Source of the DNA: Phalacrocorax aristotelis
Taxonomy: Eukaryota > Chordata > Aves > Suliformes > Phalacrocoracidae
Assembly: GCF_949628215.1 (NCBI RefSeq)
Contig: NC_134280.1
Location: forward strand, 8,133,795-8,197,794
Direction of reading: 5' to 3'
Length of the DNA: 64,000 nt
A model generated the notes under the pieces. The model saw only the letters and a list, made by a program, of their open reading frames with translations. It had not been told where the DNA came from and did no database searches. Shown here piece after piece: positions 8,314 to 23,300 of the stretch. The first letter of the stretch is position 1. Every line of letters begins with the position of its first letter. The position numbers were made by a program, and so were the translations under genes.

Positions 8314-11300
8314 CTGCAAAAACAAAATGCATATATATGTTGGTGTGTGCTTACCTCATATTTTACTTAAATGGTTTTACTCATGCTTTAAAATGAACTG
8401 CTGCAAAGAGACTAAAGGGCTTCTTGCAGTCTTTGCAGAAATCAGGGTAGTACATTGATTTTCAGTGTTTTATCTCAGGTCTAAAACCAGAGGCTTAAAA
8501 AGGAGGGGAAAAAAACCCAAATGTAAAGATCATACCTTCAGTTTATTGTCAAAATCATCCATTGAATCAATCAACTTTCCAGGTTCCAGTTCCCCAAGTG
8601 GAAAAGGGTAATCTGTCCCCAAAATAACTTTGTCCTGGTAATAAGAAAACATGTTGTATATTTTGTAGTAACATTAAACAATATAGTTGCACATGTCTTC
8701 TGGAATTTATAGTAAACCACAGGAAATTACATATATATATTGGACAGATTAATTACAGAAGTTAATATGAAGATAATCTTTGGGTTCCAACTTTCACTCG
8801 GAAAAAACCAAAGCTTGAAAACAATGACTGGAGTTGATTGGCTGAATTTAAGTTTGGAAAAAGTACAGGCTATTTGCTGGTTTTGTGGTGTCTAAAGTTT
8901 GGTGTATTTTTATTCTGACACACAGAAAGTTCAAAATGCAAATCCCAGGCCCATGGGAATGTGTGTGAATACAGTACAAATGGTAATTTCCTATTCAGAT
9001 TGATTTTCTGTACTGTGGTCCTGGTTTGAAATGTAACACAAAGGCATCTGTGGTTCTTCTGCACTACTCGTACTGCTTCTGCAAGTAGTTTGCCTAAAAT
9101 CCTGGCGAAGTGTTGCCATAACTAAGCAGCCAATAAAGGGCACACAGAATCCTTCCTTCTGTTTCTTGCCTTCCTTTTTGGTTTTCTTTTCATGTTCATT
9201 CCATGCTCTGCACTGTTGTGTGCTGTCCAAAAAGAGTATGACAGGTTTTGACACAATTCTTTAAGACTCTCAGGAAGTTCTCTGTCAAACTCAGAAAAGA
9301 GGCTTGGATTTGGGTTATTGAATTTGAAATTCTTGACTGCATACACACACATAGAGACACACACAAACTTGAAATTAAAGATATGTGAGAAGAATGTATA
9401 ATAAAAAATAGAAAGCAATCAAAATTATCTTCCATGTGATACTTTAAAAGCTGTAATAATTGCAATGTGATAATACTTAAAGCATTGTACATTGTACAAT
9501 GTAGAATTGCTACAAACATTTAAATTTAAAAAATTTAATTTAATTTAATTTAATTTTATTTTATTTTATTTTACTGGTATTCAGCTTGAGAAAACAAAAC
9601 CAAAATCTCATTTACAAAATTTCACATATTTTTGGAAGTCTATAATTTTTTTAAAATGTTATTGTCTTTAACTGGGGTTGGGTATTAGCTGTGCATTTGA
9701 AATGTATCTGAGAATATGAGTGATGTGGTATGATTTGTTTCTGAAAGCAAGTCAGTGAAAAGAAAATGCAGTAAAAATCTATATGCTTCACTCTTGTTAT
9801 CAGAGGTGAAAAGAAATAGGCAGATCCTCAGTAGGTCCTCATTGTTATAGATTCATTTTCACACTGGAATGATATTTCCCCATTTTATCTACCTTCCATA
9901 GTCCATACTGCCAACTCTCTTGATTTTATCAAAAGTCTATTTGCCTTTAAGCTTCATCTCCTGGAGACATGACTATTTGAAAACCACAGTATTCATTTAA
10001 AAATATATTTTTAAATGTCTCAGGAATAGCAGTCAAGCTCATGAATTTGGGGCACTTGTTATAATATCTGAACTCAGTTACCAACACTGAAATAGGGTGA
10101 AAAAAAGGTATGTCAGTTATTTTATGAAAAGATTCATTATTTGTCAAATGCTTTTATATTTTTTACCTCCAGTAGATGTCACCCGAGAGTCTCTGAAAGA
10201 ACCTACACAAACATACGAAATCCAAACAGAAGATACACATTCTATTGTTCTGTCCTATATTGTTGTGTTATAATTTATTATAGAAGTCCTGCCACAAGAT
10301 TAGAATAGGAGAATTTATACTCCTCTGTATACTAAATCAAGTTCTGAGTGTAGATTAAACAAAATGTATTTGGATGTGTGTACGTTTAAGCAGCTAAATA
10401 CATTGTTTTATTTATAATATTCAATCTGATACCAAGGAATTTTCTTCAGATACGAAAACCAAATGTATGCCACATATTAAAAAACCCCCAAACAATAAAT
10501 ATAGTAGCTTTATATGAGAAAATGGATTTCTAAGTAAAGGAGAAGGAAACCCAGTATTTGCCCAGCTGTTTATTAGTCAAGGTTAAGTAAGCCAGGCAGG
10601 TTGCCTGTTCTTGTTTACACCTCCTCTATACCAAAGCAGAAAGAAATCCCACCCCCTCACTGGAATAATACATAGATTATTTCAATTATATTTTTCTTTT
10701 CCTCTAACTTGAAGTGTTTCACAGCTAATCATGTAATCAATTAATTAACAGTAAAATTAAGAGCTGTAAATGAATAAGAAAAATTTAGAATCAGCGTTAT
10801 TGCTGTGCTACTAGTGATATGAGGCCATTCATTTAAACTCTTTGAGCTTCAGTTTTGTACCCATCTATAAAATGGGGCTTGCAATACCTGTCTTTACCAA
10901 CCAGCCTCAGACAAGTCCTGTGAAGTCTCTGCAGACAAATAACACCCCAAGCATAATAGATACATTATTATATTATTCCAAAGGGTACCAACAAAGCCAG
11001 TTTTCTGTAGATGACTTACAGTTCAATACGTTAATTAGCGCATCTCTCCTTTTAGAAAGGTACATATGGCTAATGATTAACCTCAGTGGACCCTTCTACT
11101 CAACAGAACATTTTTCACAGTAATAGGGACCTGCATCTTAAAATGAATCTCAAAGATCATAAAGCATGAGTTTGTCCTCTTAGATTAGTGAAAAATTGTA
11201 TTTGCCTTGAATCTCACCTTCTTTTCTCTTATGAGGACACATCTCAAAAGAAGGCCAGGTTGCTACAGTCAGTTCTGGTCCAACTTCTGGCCAGAGAATG

Positions 11301-14300
11301 TTTTACTTTTGGGTGACAGCTCTTGTGGAATCACTGTGGGGAAGTTTTTGCAGAGGTGCACTGAATTGTTTAATCCCCTGTCAATCCAGTTCTTCACTTG
11401 TTGTAGCCGGCATCATTAGGGATTTTGTATTTATTTATATTCACTTCATGCTACCTCAGCACGGGGGAAGCGAAGGACTGCAGCAATTTTGCAGTCTTCC
11501 AAAATCCTTTCTCAGAAATGTAGACTTCTCCTTCCTTTAACTGGGATAGGCTCCAATTAACCTGCACCCAAAACTAAGAAGGGATGAAATTAAAGGTACA
11601 TGACTCATCACAGCTGTCACTGGATTCTAATATTCATAAGCTCAAAGCCAACACTTTACATTCTGATGCCAGGTAATGGCTGCTCCCAAAGGACCTGAAG
11701 CCATGTCTCTGCACATCTTTACACACACTGATGCCCTTCCTGCACAGCTCTTAGCTATACTCTAGAGAGATGTCCTATTTCAGACCTTCAGCTCATAAAG
11801 TTACAGTGGCATCCTCAAGACCCAATCACATCATTTTTAGCTGAGCATTTATTCATCTTACACTTGTTATTCTGTCAACACAAGACTGCACTGAAAACAC
11901 TAAGTTATTTGGCATTTTTTTAAGCATTTGACTCTTGGAATGGTATTATGTAAGAATATCAACTTTCATTGGAAAAAAGAGGGAACTTTTAAATCTCGAT
12001 GGTTATAAAGTAAAGTTTGAAAATGTGATGTGGGGTTTTTTTTTAAGGATGAGATGCCTTAGGCTATGAAAAAGAGAAGGAAAATGTACTTTTTTTCAAG
12101 TTCACTGGAGCATTAAAAGCATTTAAGTTTTTGGGATATGACTCATTACTTTTCATCACTATGGTTCCACCTGATATCACATTTCTTGAGCTCAAAATAA
12201 TCAGAGGAGAATTAAAGAAGACACCACCATCCCATGTAGTACACTGGTCAAATTTATTGCATTAAGAAACTTAATTTCAGAAGTCTGTTGACAAAATAAA
12301 TGAGACACCAGAGAGGCTATTGCTGAGTGACTTTTAGATTATCAAATTAGAATCCATAACCTCTCTCTCCTCAAACAACTAAATTCCAGTTGCAAAGACT
12401 AATCATGATTAAGGGCCAGAGTCTATGTTTTGCTTCTTAGGAAGAAAGGTAGAGAAGTTACAGCTTAAGTGTGGTGCAAAGACAGCAGCTTTCCTACAAC
12501 AGCCATAGCTTACAGCAGCCTTGAGATGTAAAGCTAACTTGTTACTCTAAAGCAGAACTGCTATGAGACTTGCAATCCTATACAAGTTAAAACAGAAATG
12601 TCAGCAATAGATTAAACATCCTGTTGTTCTTTCTGTCCTGCTTTGCTCTTGATACCTACAGTTCAGCTGAAAATCAGAATCAGCCAGAATCTGTGGTTTC
12701 AGCCACAGAGCTTCTAATTTACCAAGGTCTTTCTAACAATGGCAAAACATGTCTCCCAACATTTTAAAACGGGGGGAAAAAAAAAAAAGAAACAAGCAAG
12801 TGATCTTGTCTCCTTGGCAATAGAAAAAGGAATCTGACCACCTAAACATGGCAATTTAAGTGGAAGAGCTAGGCTCATCTGTGCTGTACTATAACTGCAT
12901 GTAGAACAAGAACATTCTTAGGATGAACATGGCCTAGATTTGGGGAGGCTTGTCAGAAAAGGAGATAGCTGAAGGCAGGTGCTGAACTGTTACTCTATAA
13001 GCCTTTGGGTATCTTGTAAAATGGAAGCGCACATCGCATCCAGTAAAATTTGTAAATCTATTGTAAAAACTACTTCAAGCCATTGGATTACTGTAGCTAT
13101 AGTTAGATTCAAAAGGTAATGCAAACTAAAAAGTCCTGGGCTGCTGACCATGATAGATTTACTATTTAGAGGTTGGTAACAGAAATTAACAGGAATCAGT
13201 ATTGGGCTAGAGCCCTAATATTTTGTTAGTAACACATCTAGTGCCTAAAACTTCATCCCTGACACAGAGATCTCTCCATCAGTGTTCACCAGGACTAGCA
13301 CTACCAAAAAAAATAACGCTATAACATGTCTACATGTACAGAAGGAACTTAGCAGATGCTGCCTGAGTTGATACCCACTGATATGAGAACTTCCCGCTAC
13401 TAAAAGCTTATTAGTAGATCTTTTGACAAGCAAACTGACCTGGGTTTTATCTTACTTCTTTCTAATGGAACTAGGCTCCATGGTAGTTTATTTGCACATT
13501 TTATGGGGCTCCTGCTGTAAATCTGTTTTTGGTTCTTGGTGGATTTAAGAAAGAGGTGTTTTCTCTCCTCTCCTTAGAGCTGTAGTGTACATACAAATAC
13601 ACTTTATAAAAACTTTCTACAGTATTGTTTCAAGCTGTAGTTGTGCTGTCACATTGTTCAATTTTTCATGAATCTTCAAATGCAAGGTTTTGCTAAAAGG
13701 CACAAGTACTGTAGGGGAGCTGCAGGCAGAAGTCCAGTCTCAAAGCTACAGATTCCCTGTGCAGCACAGACTGAAAACCCATAGATTGCAAAGGGTTGAG
13801 ACCTGGGCTCAGAGAACCACCATAAAGAAAGCAATAGTTCTGCATTATTTTTTTTGGCTGGCCGAGGCAGGTCACTTCTGTACCCGTTCTAGTACAGATT
13901 TATTGCAGGAACCTGCTCAGACTGTTAGAGGTGAAAATGGGAAACCGATTTCTTTTATGTAGAGAGAAAGAAGACAATTGGCTTAGCTTTTTTGTGAACT
14001 TTGGTCATACAGGAGGCCCTGATGACAGCAACAGCCCCATATGTGAGAAAGTACTATGTGGGCCTAGAAACTAATGCACAGGAAACAGGAATACAGTTGT
14101 TGAGACAAGAGAGTCATGTCAGAGCTTGCGTTTCAGGTTTTGACATCTGGTAGGTATTTGCCTGCTAGCTACAGAAATTCCATGAGGTCCAGAGATCAAG
14201 ACACTAATACAGGTCTCTTGTTGATTTGTAGTGATCCATTGGAAGGTGGCACAAGTGGTGCCATCTTCAACCCCTTCCTGAGCATTTACTAATGAGAATG

Positions 14301-17300
14301 AATAATTTGAATGTTTTGGGATTTTTCTGTCCCATACTGTATCTGATTTAAATAGGTTGCTAAACTACAAAGATTTCTTTACTCTCTAACAATTAAAATA
14401 TTTTTGCAAACCCGTGATGTTTAATGTGCTCGCCAGGAACCTCACAAAAACTTTATTTTTTACTTTTTTTTGCCTATAACTTCCCAAGTGGAAATACAAT
14501 TTGATTTCTTCAAGTATACACTTGAATTTGAAAATTAAGCCATTTGAAAACAAGGCTCCAAATGAAGCAGTCTTTGCATGCAGTCCCATCTTGAACAACC
14601 TTACAAAAGGAACCAGCCTCGCTGAGCTAAGGTTCACAGTGCATATTTGCCTGGATTAAAACCACTGTTTCAATAACTCCATATAGTAAAAACATTACCA
14701 ATATGGCAGAAGCCCATCAGTTTATAATAGCTCAGGTTCTAATTTTACTGGGAGATTATGCTGTCTTCTTCCTGCTTTCTTCGCCTTTTCTTCTGCTGTT
14801 TCATAGAGAATTAAATAAAGAATGACTCACCTGCTTCAGGAAGCATTAGGACTCACCTCTCCTATTACACTTGTTAGCAGCCTTAGTGCACCACGATCAT
14901 GGACAAGAGAGTCTGTATAAAATGAACCAAGGTATTTTTTTGGATCCACCTTGTTATCCACTGCACATAAATCAGGGCGCATGTTGAATCCATGGGAAAT
15001 TCGCCCCACTGTGTATGGAAAAGCTCCACCTGCAAGAAGACATTTTTAGTAACAGAAGCTGAAAATATGCAGGAGGAAAAAAAGCCACGTTATCAACAGA
15101 GCTGTAAGTTTTAATGCCAGCTATTTAGAAACAAAGTGGTCTGCACCAGCAATTTTTATTCACCCCCCTTCATTAACTTCTTCCTCTGTTTCCCCCACTT
15201 CTTCACTACCATGATGCCCAAATTCCTCCTGCTGCTTCCTTATCCCTTCCCCCAAACCATCTCCTGTCTCCCCTTCCTCCTTGTTTCCCTTAAAGGCTAT
15301 TGTAACAGTTCAATCACTGGCTGAAACAGGCTAGAGGGTGTCCATACAAGCAGCTGATCTGGCAGATTATCTTCTTTGGGGTAACAGTACTGAGTTGGTG
15401 GCAGGCTTAAAGTGGTAACCCTATTAACTGGCATACTAGAAAATACAGTTGTACCGTGCTCAGCTAAAGAACAGGTGTTTCACATGGTATATTACTTACC
15501 TCCATGTGCAAAGCAAACTTTCAGCTTAGGAAATTTTTCAAAAATTCCTCCCATAATCATGGAGCAAATGGCTATGGTTGTTTCTGCTGGCATGCCTAGG
15601 AACAAAAAAAGGTTTATTGTATGAGAGTTTTATTTTCCTATTTGAATTTTAAATGTTACCTTCATTTTCTTCAATTAGCCTTGAGCCTATTGAAAAAATT
15701 ATAGTTACAGAGCAGCTGCCAAGGGTTACACATTATTTCTATTAGAGGGACAGGGAGCTGAACATTAATTAACTGAGATGAGGACACAGGACTGGAAGCT
15801 ATCTAAGCCCAGTTTTTATCCTACACCACGAGGACAGCGGACAGGCAGGTTGGGTATGTCCTGAACTGCACAGTACAGGCTTGATTCCCCAGTTGTCCTA
15901 GCTCAAAGACAAGCCTGGAATACACCAGGTTCTTTTCTCACCTGTGCTTCTGGGTTTCTTTTGTGTGGAAAGTGCGGCAAGCATGTTGCTGGATATTCCA
16001 ACACAGATTTGGGGTTTAGTTATGACATGGTGCCAGTTTCTAGAGTTTAGAAATAACCTATCTCTCTCTTTGCCACTGGGTAACTTGGATGCCAAGTGTA
16101 AGGAATGTAACAGTGATTTAGGTTCCTACACCAGGCCTCAGTTTCTGAGCACACCTAACATATGTAGAATATCATGCCATTTAGGCACCTCACTTCAGAC
16201 ATCCAACTTGAAATTAGGAACTGAGTTCCCCTCATCTATGGGGGAAACAATACCTATCCAGCTCAAAAGGTTGTCTTTTCTTAATGTTTTACCATACGCT
16301 CAGATGCAAAGACTTTTTAGGCTTAGTAGGAAAATGTTTTAATTATACTTTGTTAAGTAAATACAGTAATTGTAGTCTCTTTTATAATCCATGTTGTTGA
16401 GCCTGCTCTGATTAAAACTAATTGATATTGTTTTAAGATAATGTACTGGTGACTGTGGCACTAAGATTTTCCAGTGTATATTACAGAATGTATATGATTT
16501 GTATACCATGTATGGTTTTGGGAACACCTCCGTTGGAGCCAGTGCAAAACCAAGCAAAACAGAACAATGCAAAACAGAATAAGTGAGGGTGGAATCAGGT
16601 CTAAACATTTCTAGGTAGCAGTATAACCTACCTCCTGTTATTCAATGTTATTCTGATTTACTTAGCAAATGCGGAAAACCCAGAAACTAGACAGTTCCCT
16701 ACCTCTACGGAGACCTTTCAAAGTACATGTTTTTTCAGCTATAGTTGATGTGAACATATATTTATTTCCTCTCCAATCAACCTATTTTTAGGAAATACTC
16801 CAAGAAATTCTAGGAAGTAATGTTTGGTTTTGCCTACTCCTTCATTTATTCACATTATTTTTGAGGAGCTCATTTCAGAGACAATTCACTTTTCCCAAGT
16901 CATCTGCTCTTTGCATTTGGGACAAAGAGAATACTAGATTCTGTTGCTAATCTGAATAATTTTAATTCTAGGTATTTAAAAATTAGATAAACTAAAAAAG
17001 CTTAAAACCAAATGGCTGCTGAATTTGCACAATGGATTTAATTGTAATACTTGATTTTTTAAAAAAAAGATTGATAGGATAATAATGTAGGTTTTCGCTG
17101 CACTAGTACCTTTGCAACAATCTTCTGGGCATAATCCAGTGACAGTTCATAAATGTAGATTAAGCAAAGTAAATATACACTCACCTATTAGCCAGGGAAA
17201 CCAATATTTGGACATCCTTCCGTCTATCTGCATGTCCCAGGGGTGCACAAAGACACAGCTATTTAATTTTTCCGCTGCCTGCAGAAAAAAAAAAGATCTT

Positions 17301-20300
17301 GACTAATCATACCAAAATACATCTTAGTTCTTAGCCATGCTTTAAAGATTACCTGCAAAATTGTACTGAGCATTCCTACTAGTAATGAAAATAGGCCCAG
17401 AAGTAAGAACTATAAGCAGTATTTGGCTATATTTACTCCTCTGGGCCATATCCTGAAGCCCTCTCTCAGTTTCAAAGTTCTTTTTGAGAATACAGGATTC
17501 GAAACACTGATGGTAATATCTTTTTAGTAAGCCAAGTGTTCCTCAGATTAATGTGGTACAAAAATGCTTTTTAGCTGTGTTTGTCAGCCATCCTGCAGTA
17601 TAAAACTTGGTTCAAAATAGCATTCTTTTGGTTTCATTACACATATGAGGATGAATTCTCATAATGTTTTATAGAACCATTTTAGGATGGTTTTGCAGAA
17701 TTTTTCCAGCTGCATTCAGGAATTTTCATTGCCCTTGCACTACATTTGTCTTCTTTGGCCCTCTTGCCTGGCTTAAAAAAAAAAATTAAAACTATTCTTA
17801 ATCTACCCTCAGAATTTGAAATCTAGCTGTATTATGATCAATAATCCATCTCCACTCAAGTATATTAATTTTTCCAAAACTACTGACATCTTTGGAAAGG
17901 AAAACAGAAGAACAATGTAGGATGCTGACTCTGACTGAGTAATTTAACTATGTGCTTAAATTTAAATATATAGTCATCAGAGTCATTTATATGCTTAACC
18001 AGGATTTAACAGCTTCGTTTTGTCAGATGTATTTCTGGACATCCTCTTGTTGCTAAGGAGATTATCACACATTTGAAAATTTTGGGTTTATTTACCCATA
18101 CGTGCATAAATAAAGCTGCAACTTTTGGATTGTAGGGAGTAATTACCGTCTACGTTTGTAAACTAAAAATAGCAATTCAATAACTGGCTTGGTAGACTGA
18201 TAAAGTTTATTATCATATATGGCTTAATTTCACAATCTTTATTATCCAGGGATGTTTCTAAAACTGATAGTGGTTACTTCTTCCATGCGTTAAACATAAG
18301 CTGAAGAATGTACCATATAAGAGAGAGATCCCAGTACAAGAGAGGGATCTCAGTACAAGGGAGACATGGAGCTGCTGGAGAGAGTCCAAAGATGATGGAC
18401 TGGAGCATCTCTGCTATAAGGAAACACTGAGAGAGCTGGGAGTGTTTAACCCCAAGAAGAGAAGAAGGTTCAGCAGGGATCTTACCAATATGCATAAATA
18501 CCTGAAGGAAGAGTGTAAAGAAGATGGAGCCAGGCTCCTTCCTGTGGTGACCTGTGCCAGGACCAGAATGGGCACAAACTGAAACACAGGAAGGTCCCTC
18601 TGAACCTCAGGAAACACTTTTTTACTGTGAGGGTGACAGAGCACTGGCACAGGCTGCCCAGAGATGTTGTGGAATTTCCATCTTTGGGCATACTCAGAAG
18701 CCATCTGGGCATGGTCCTGGGCATCTGGCTCTAGGTGGCCCTGCTTGAGCAGGGAGTGGGACCAGATGACCTCCAGAGGTCCCTTCCAACCTCAGCCATG
18801 CTGTGATGCTGTGAATGTGTGCATCTCCGAGAGTGGAAGTTGATAACTGACTGCATACGACCATAAAAACAAAGAGTCCCGATGCTGCACTAACAGAATA
18901 AATTGAGCATTCTGAAAAATAACCTCTATGGATCAATTGCAAGCTGATGGCTATAATAATCCGTAAAACAGATACAGAATGTACATTGATTAAACCCCCT
19001 TATTTAGCCAAATGACCACCCTCATCTGGACCTCAGGCTATTCAAGAAATGCAATCTATAAATTCATTTTATAATCAATACATTCAGTTTGGAACTTTTG
19101 GTCCCATTTGCATAATTCTATATGGTACTTTGGCTCTATAGGTATCTCTGAAAATCTCAGGGAGTTTTATCAATTACCTCAATAGGATTGGATACAGTAA
19201 CTTGAACCCAAAAGCAAACAGTGCAGAAATGCATTATTTGATACTGCACTTATCCTCACAAACCAAGAATGCAACTCTACAGTGAGAACACATATCCTAA
19301 AAATATTTTGTTATTAATTATCATAAAGTATGTTTCAGCATGTTTTATATTGTGTTATTGTCATTATATCCTATAATGAATTATCATATATGAGTAAAGC
19401 TGAATCTCTCTGATCACTAAGCAGATTAGAAGGTATCTATAAGCTTAGTTGATGACTGAATATATCCCAAGATATTTTTAGACAGAGTTCCATATCACAG
19501 AATTCCCCAAAACAAAGAAAGAAACATCTACTCACAGCATAAATATCATACAGTTCTGGTGCATTCAGGTCCCATTCATTGACATGAGATCCTATTTGTA
19601 CTCCAGGAAATCCAAGTTCATTCACGCAGCGATGCATTTCCTTCACAGCCAGGTCTGGAGCTTGCAAAGGTATCGTACCCAAGCCGATAAACCTCTTGGG
19701 GTACTTTTTTACTGTAGCAGCTAAGTCATTATTTAATATCTGGGCTAGATCTAAAGCATCCTGAGGTTTGGCCTGGTAAGATATTAAGAAGAATAGAACA
19801 TTAAAATAGAGTTCTCAAATGTTATCACCTTTGGAAGATACTGGATAAATGTCACTGCAAATAATTCAGGGACAGTGTTTGAACCTAAAATTTACTTTAC
19901 AGTTCTGAATAGCTGGAAACCAGTAGGCCTAAATTCTGCCTCGCTTTAAAACCTCTGGGTGCAGTTCTGCTTCTTGTCTTTAATATTTTATCAACTGCTG
20001 TTGCCTTTACTGCCCAGGATGAGTGTAATAAAGCCCAGTTTGCTGATACACTTCAGTATCCAGTCTTTTGTGTAACCAATCCTCTGTTTTTGTTCATCCC
20101 ATTGCAAAAACCTCAGCATATAATTTTTAAACATAGCAATGAATATTTACTCTCACATTATTGGAGTTGAAGAGATAAATATAAGAAATGTGAGACGCTG
20201 CAGCATGAGAATTCTCCAGAGAAAACTCAAGCAAACCTCTCTAACATTTAGAAGGAGATAACAGTCATAATTCTAATAAGGAACTGCAGTGTCCACACAA

Positions 20301-23300
20301 TCAGTTTCCCATTTCCCCCCCAATACATATTTAATGGAAAATATTCCCATAAATACCAGAATAAAATTTTAAAGATATGTCACCCAACAAGAAGTTCTGA
20401 AGATCAGTGGTACTACTTATTTGGGCTTAACACAATGATTTTTAATGTAGCATATCTGTTTACATGTAACAGCTTGATTTGCACACATAGCTAAATAGTC
20501 AAATCGAGAATGTATTTAGAACAGCATTTTGCTATGATTTACCTTCCCAGACTTCCCAGACTTTTTATTTCTTTGGTGCATTCAAGATCACCATGCAGGG
20601 AACATACTAATTTAAATTTGCTACTGAATTTTGAGATTCAAAGCATTCTAGGTCAATGAGTCCCGTGCTGCATTTTAAAGAAAGTGGGGCAAGACCAAAA
20701 ATATATATTTTACTTTCTTTTTTAATGAGAAAATACTGATTGATGTCTAGCTTTCATGGAGTCTGTACATATGTCTACCTGCTAACCATGAATTCATGCT
20801 GTGTAAATTCTCTGTGCTTCCAGCTCCCTCCACAAAGTCCCCAGAAGAGATTCTGTTGTTGCCTCATTCTTTCTGACTGAGAGTACTCCAGAGTGGAGCT
20901 TTGCCAGGATACCCTGCTGGCTCTTCTTATACCTAGACTATTCTTTTTGTCTTTTATTTTTCACAGCAGAACAATTCCCCATTTACTTCAGTACTCTGGT
21001 GACCACTTCAGTCACCTGATTTATAGAAGGATGCATTTATTCATAAAAAAATTTGTAACATACGAATTAGAAAATATGCTAGTAGGAACCTACCCAGTAG
21101 CTGAACATTACAGGGACTGTGGAAAGGACTTGGACTGTGACACCTGAGTAAGAAAAAGCAGTTATTAATCTTTCCTCTTTTTTTTTGTAAAATGTTAAAA
21201 ATAAGAAAGCACTTTGATTTGAAAGGTAGAAGGTAAAAGCTTTAATGGTAAGAAAGACTGGTTTAATAGTGACATGGATAGAATGATTTTTTGCTAATTA
21301 AAGATCACGGTAATAAATATTTGAGTGTATCAGTTTATTAGGATTGGAATATTTTTGCTATGCAGAAAGAAAAATAACACTTTCATACTCATACTAGATT
21401 ATTTGTGAAACTAAGTATTTTGATTTTAGGAGGTATGCGCTTGTACAATTAATTAAAATAGCAATTTAATGTTACTCTCACATAAATGAATGTGATGTTA
21501 AACCAACAGAGAACACTGTATCTTAAGTTTACTTTGGGGTCATGTTTATCATATATATATTTAATAAATCAATATGTAAACTAGCTCAAAGATAAACAAT
21601 ATTATGTTAACAATGGTAAACAACGGTATCTTAACAGTGGTTGTTAAACAATGTTTTCCTAAGTATTCCCCAAAGCTATATTGTGTTACGTTTCATTCAA
21701 CCTGTGTCTGGACTACTGAGGTTGTAAGTATAAGAAAATCTGTCTTTAGAGATAACTTTGATGTTCGCAATAAAGAGAATTAAGTCTATACTGTTTTCTG
21801 TTCAAACACAAATCCTTAACATAACTTTGTGTGTGACAGGTTACAGGAATGAACACAACAAACCTAGCAGATTAACAACAGAAGAAACAATAAACAATAA
21901 TTAGGACCTCACTAAACAGTTACATGTAAAACTGTTGGGGTTGGTTTTTTTGGTTTGGGTTTTTTTTTTTTTTAATTTTAGGTCTGATTGTAATATTTAT
22001 GCACATATTTTGTTGTCACGCTGTAAAAATTTTAACTTGGTTGTTAGTAACGAAACTACTCATGCAAAAGATGACAGAAAAAACCCTATGAGAATTACTT
22101 CTAAGACAATGACCTTGCCAAAGCACTCAAATATTTAACAAAATGATTTTTCCTCCTTCTCAGTATTTTAAGTAGGAAACAAGGGGAAGCTGATTGACGC
22201 ATATCTCTTAGCAGATCTCATTAATATTATGTACAGCATCAGTGGCTTGGGGTTAAGGATTAGATCTAAAAAATTAAATAGATACTGAAGTACAGCCTAA
22301 GTTATATTATCCACCAATGTGCTACTAGACGGTTGATTAGTATGTTTGAGAACATTCACCGTGTCTTCCACAATAAACATTGTATCTGGTTTAAATACAC
22401 TTTTATGCTTCTGAGCGAGTTTAACATAAACCCTAAACATAAATTTCCAGGCTGAACATTCCTAGACAATAGCTTTAGGGAGAAGAAGAACAAGCACAGA
22501 AAGCCCTCTACTTTATACCCTCTTCAGAGGATTTTACAATGGAGAAAATAATAAGAAAAGGCAGTTCAGATTAACTGAAAGATTTTCTCCAACAAAATTG
22601 TGATGATTTGTGTCACAGAACTGTGATGTTAATTACCTTTTCAGCTTGTTCTATTGAATTACCTTGATAGCTTGTTTTACTGAGTGCATCAAGACACAGG
22701 TTTGTATACCAAATAGACCTATGACATATGATTATATGTACACTGGCTACCATTTCTTATTACTGGCAAGAATTCTTAGGCATTGCACAAACAAAGCCTT
22801 TTAGCTACCAAGCTGTAAGTTATCTCTCTGAGTTAATAATACCTTACAGTGACTGATACCAGTTTTGTCCAGCTGGGAGACTCCTTGCATCTTTGTTCCA
22901 AAATTATGCCGTGTTTGGAGGTTAAATTTTTGGGTATAATCCGTCTTGGTCTGTGTTACAGAAAACAGTCTTTGAACTAAGTAGCTACAGCTTTGTAAAC
23001 TGAAGAAGTGTAAATGTGGCCCACAGACTTTATCATTAGAAGACCAATAAGAATGAAAACTACTAAGACCTTTTTTTACACTTAATTTGCTGATGCCTGT
23101 ATCTCTGGAGTGCTGTATTAAAGGGGACATTTTTATGGCAGAAGTCACCAGATGGTGCTGTAACACACAGTTTTAGATTATTTTTTTTTTTTGACCAAGT
23201 GAGCTCTCTCTAGTTAGTGGAGAAATATTGTGGCATTGGCTTTATGATACATTTTCTTTACTGGAAAGCTGTTCCAAAAATTTGAAAAAATAGCTCCTGC

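Larger units (their letters stand above)
8635..14856 (-). other. ACMSD: ACMSD intron 8 (6.2 kb)
   Basis: AT-rich DNA containing an AATTT/ATTTT pentanucleotide tract at 9531-9573 and a MIR relic near 10821-10895. No other exon or recognisable element was found. Open frames here, such as 10842-11123 and 13690-13962, match nothing known. Confidence 0.7.

Noticed and set aside
9487-9504. ACATTGTACAATGT palindrome
   Set aside because: A 14-bp palindrome in AT-rich DNA is expected several times in a window this size.
15944-16342. 132-codon frame on the plus strand in ACMSD intron 6
   Set aside because: Antisense to the gene, no domain recognised, and a length reachable by chance in 64 kb.
18325-18363. 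Two tandem GATCTCAGTACAAG-like units suspected as a separate repeat
   Set aside because: They adjoin the CR1 fragment and are best read as a small duplication at its 5' boundary.
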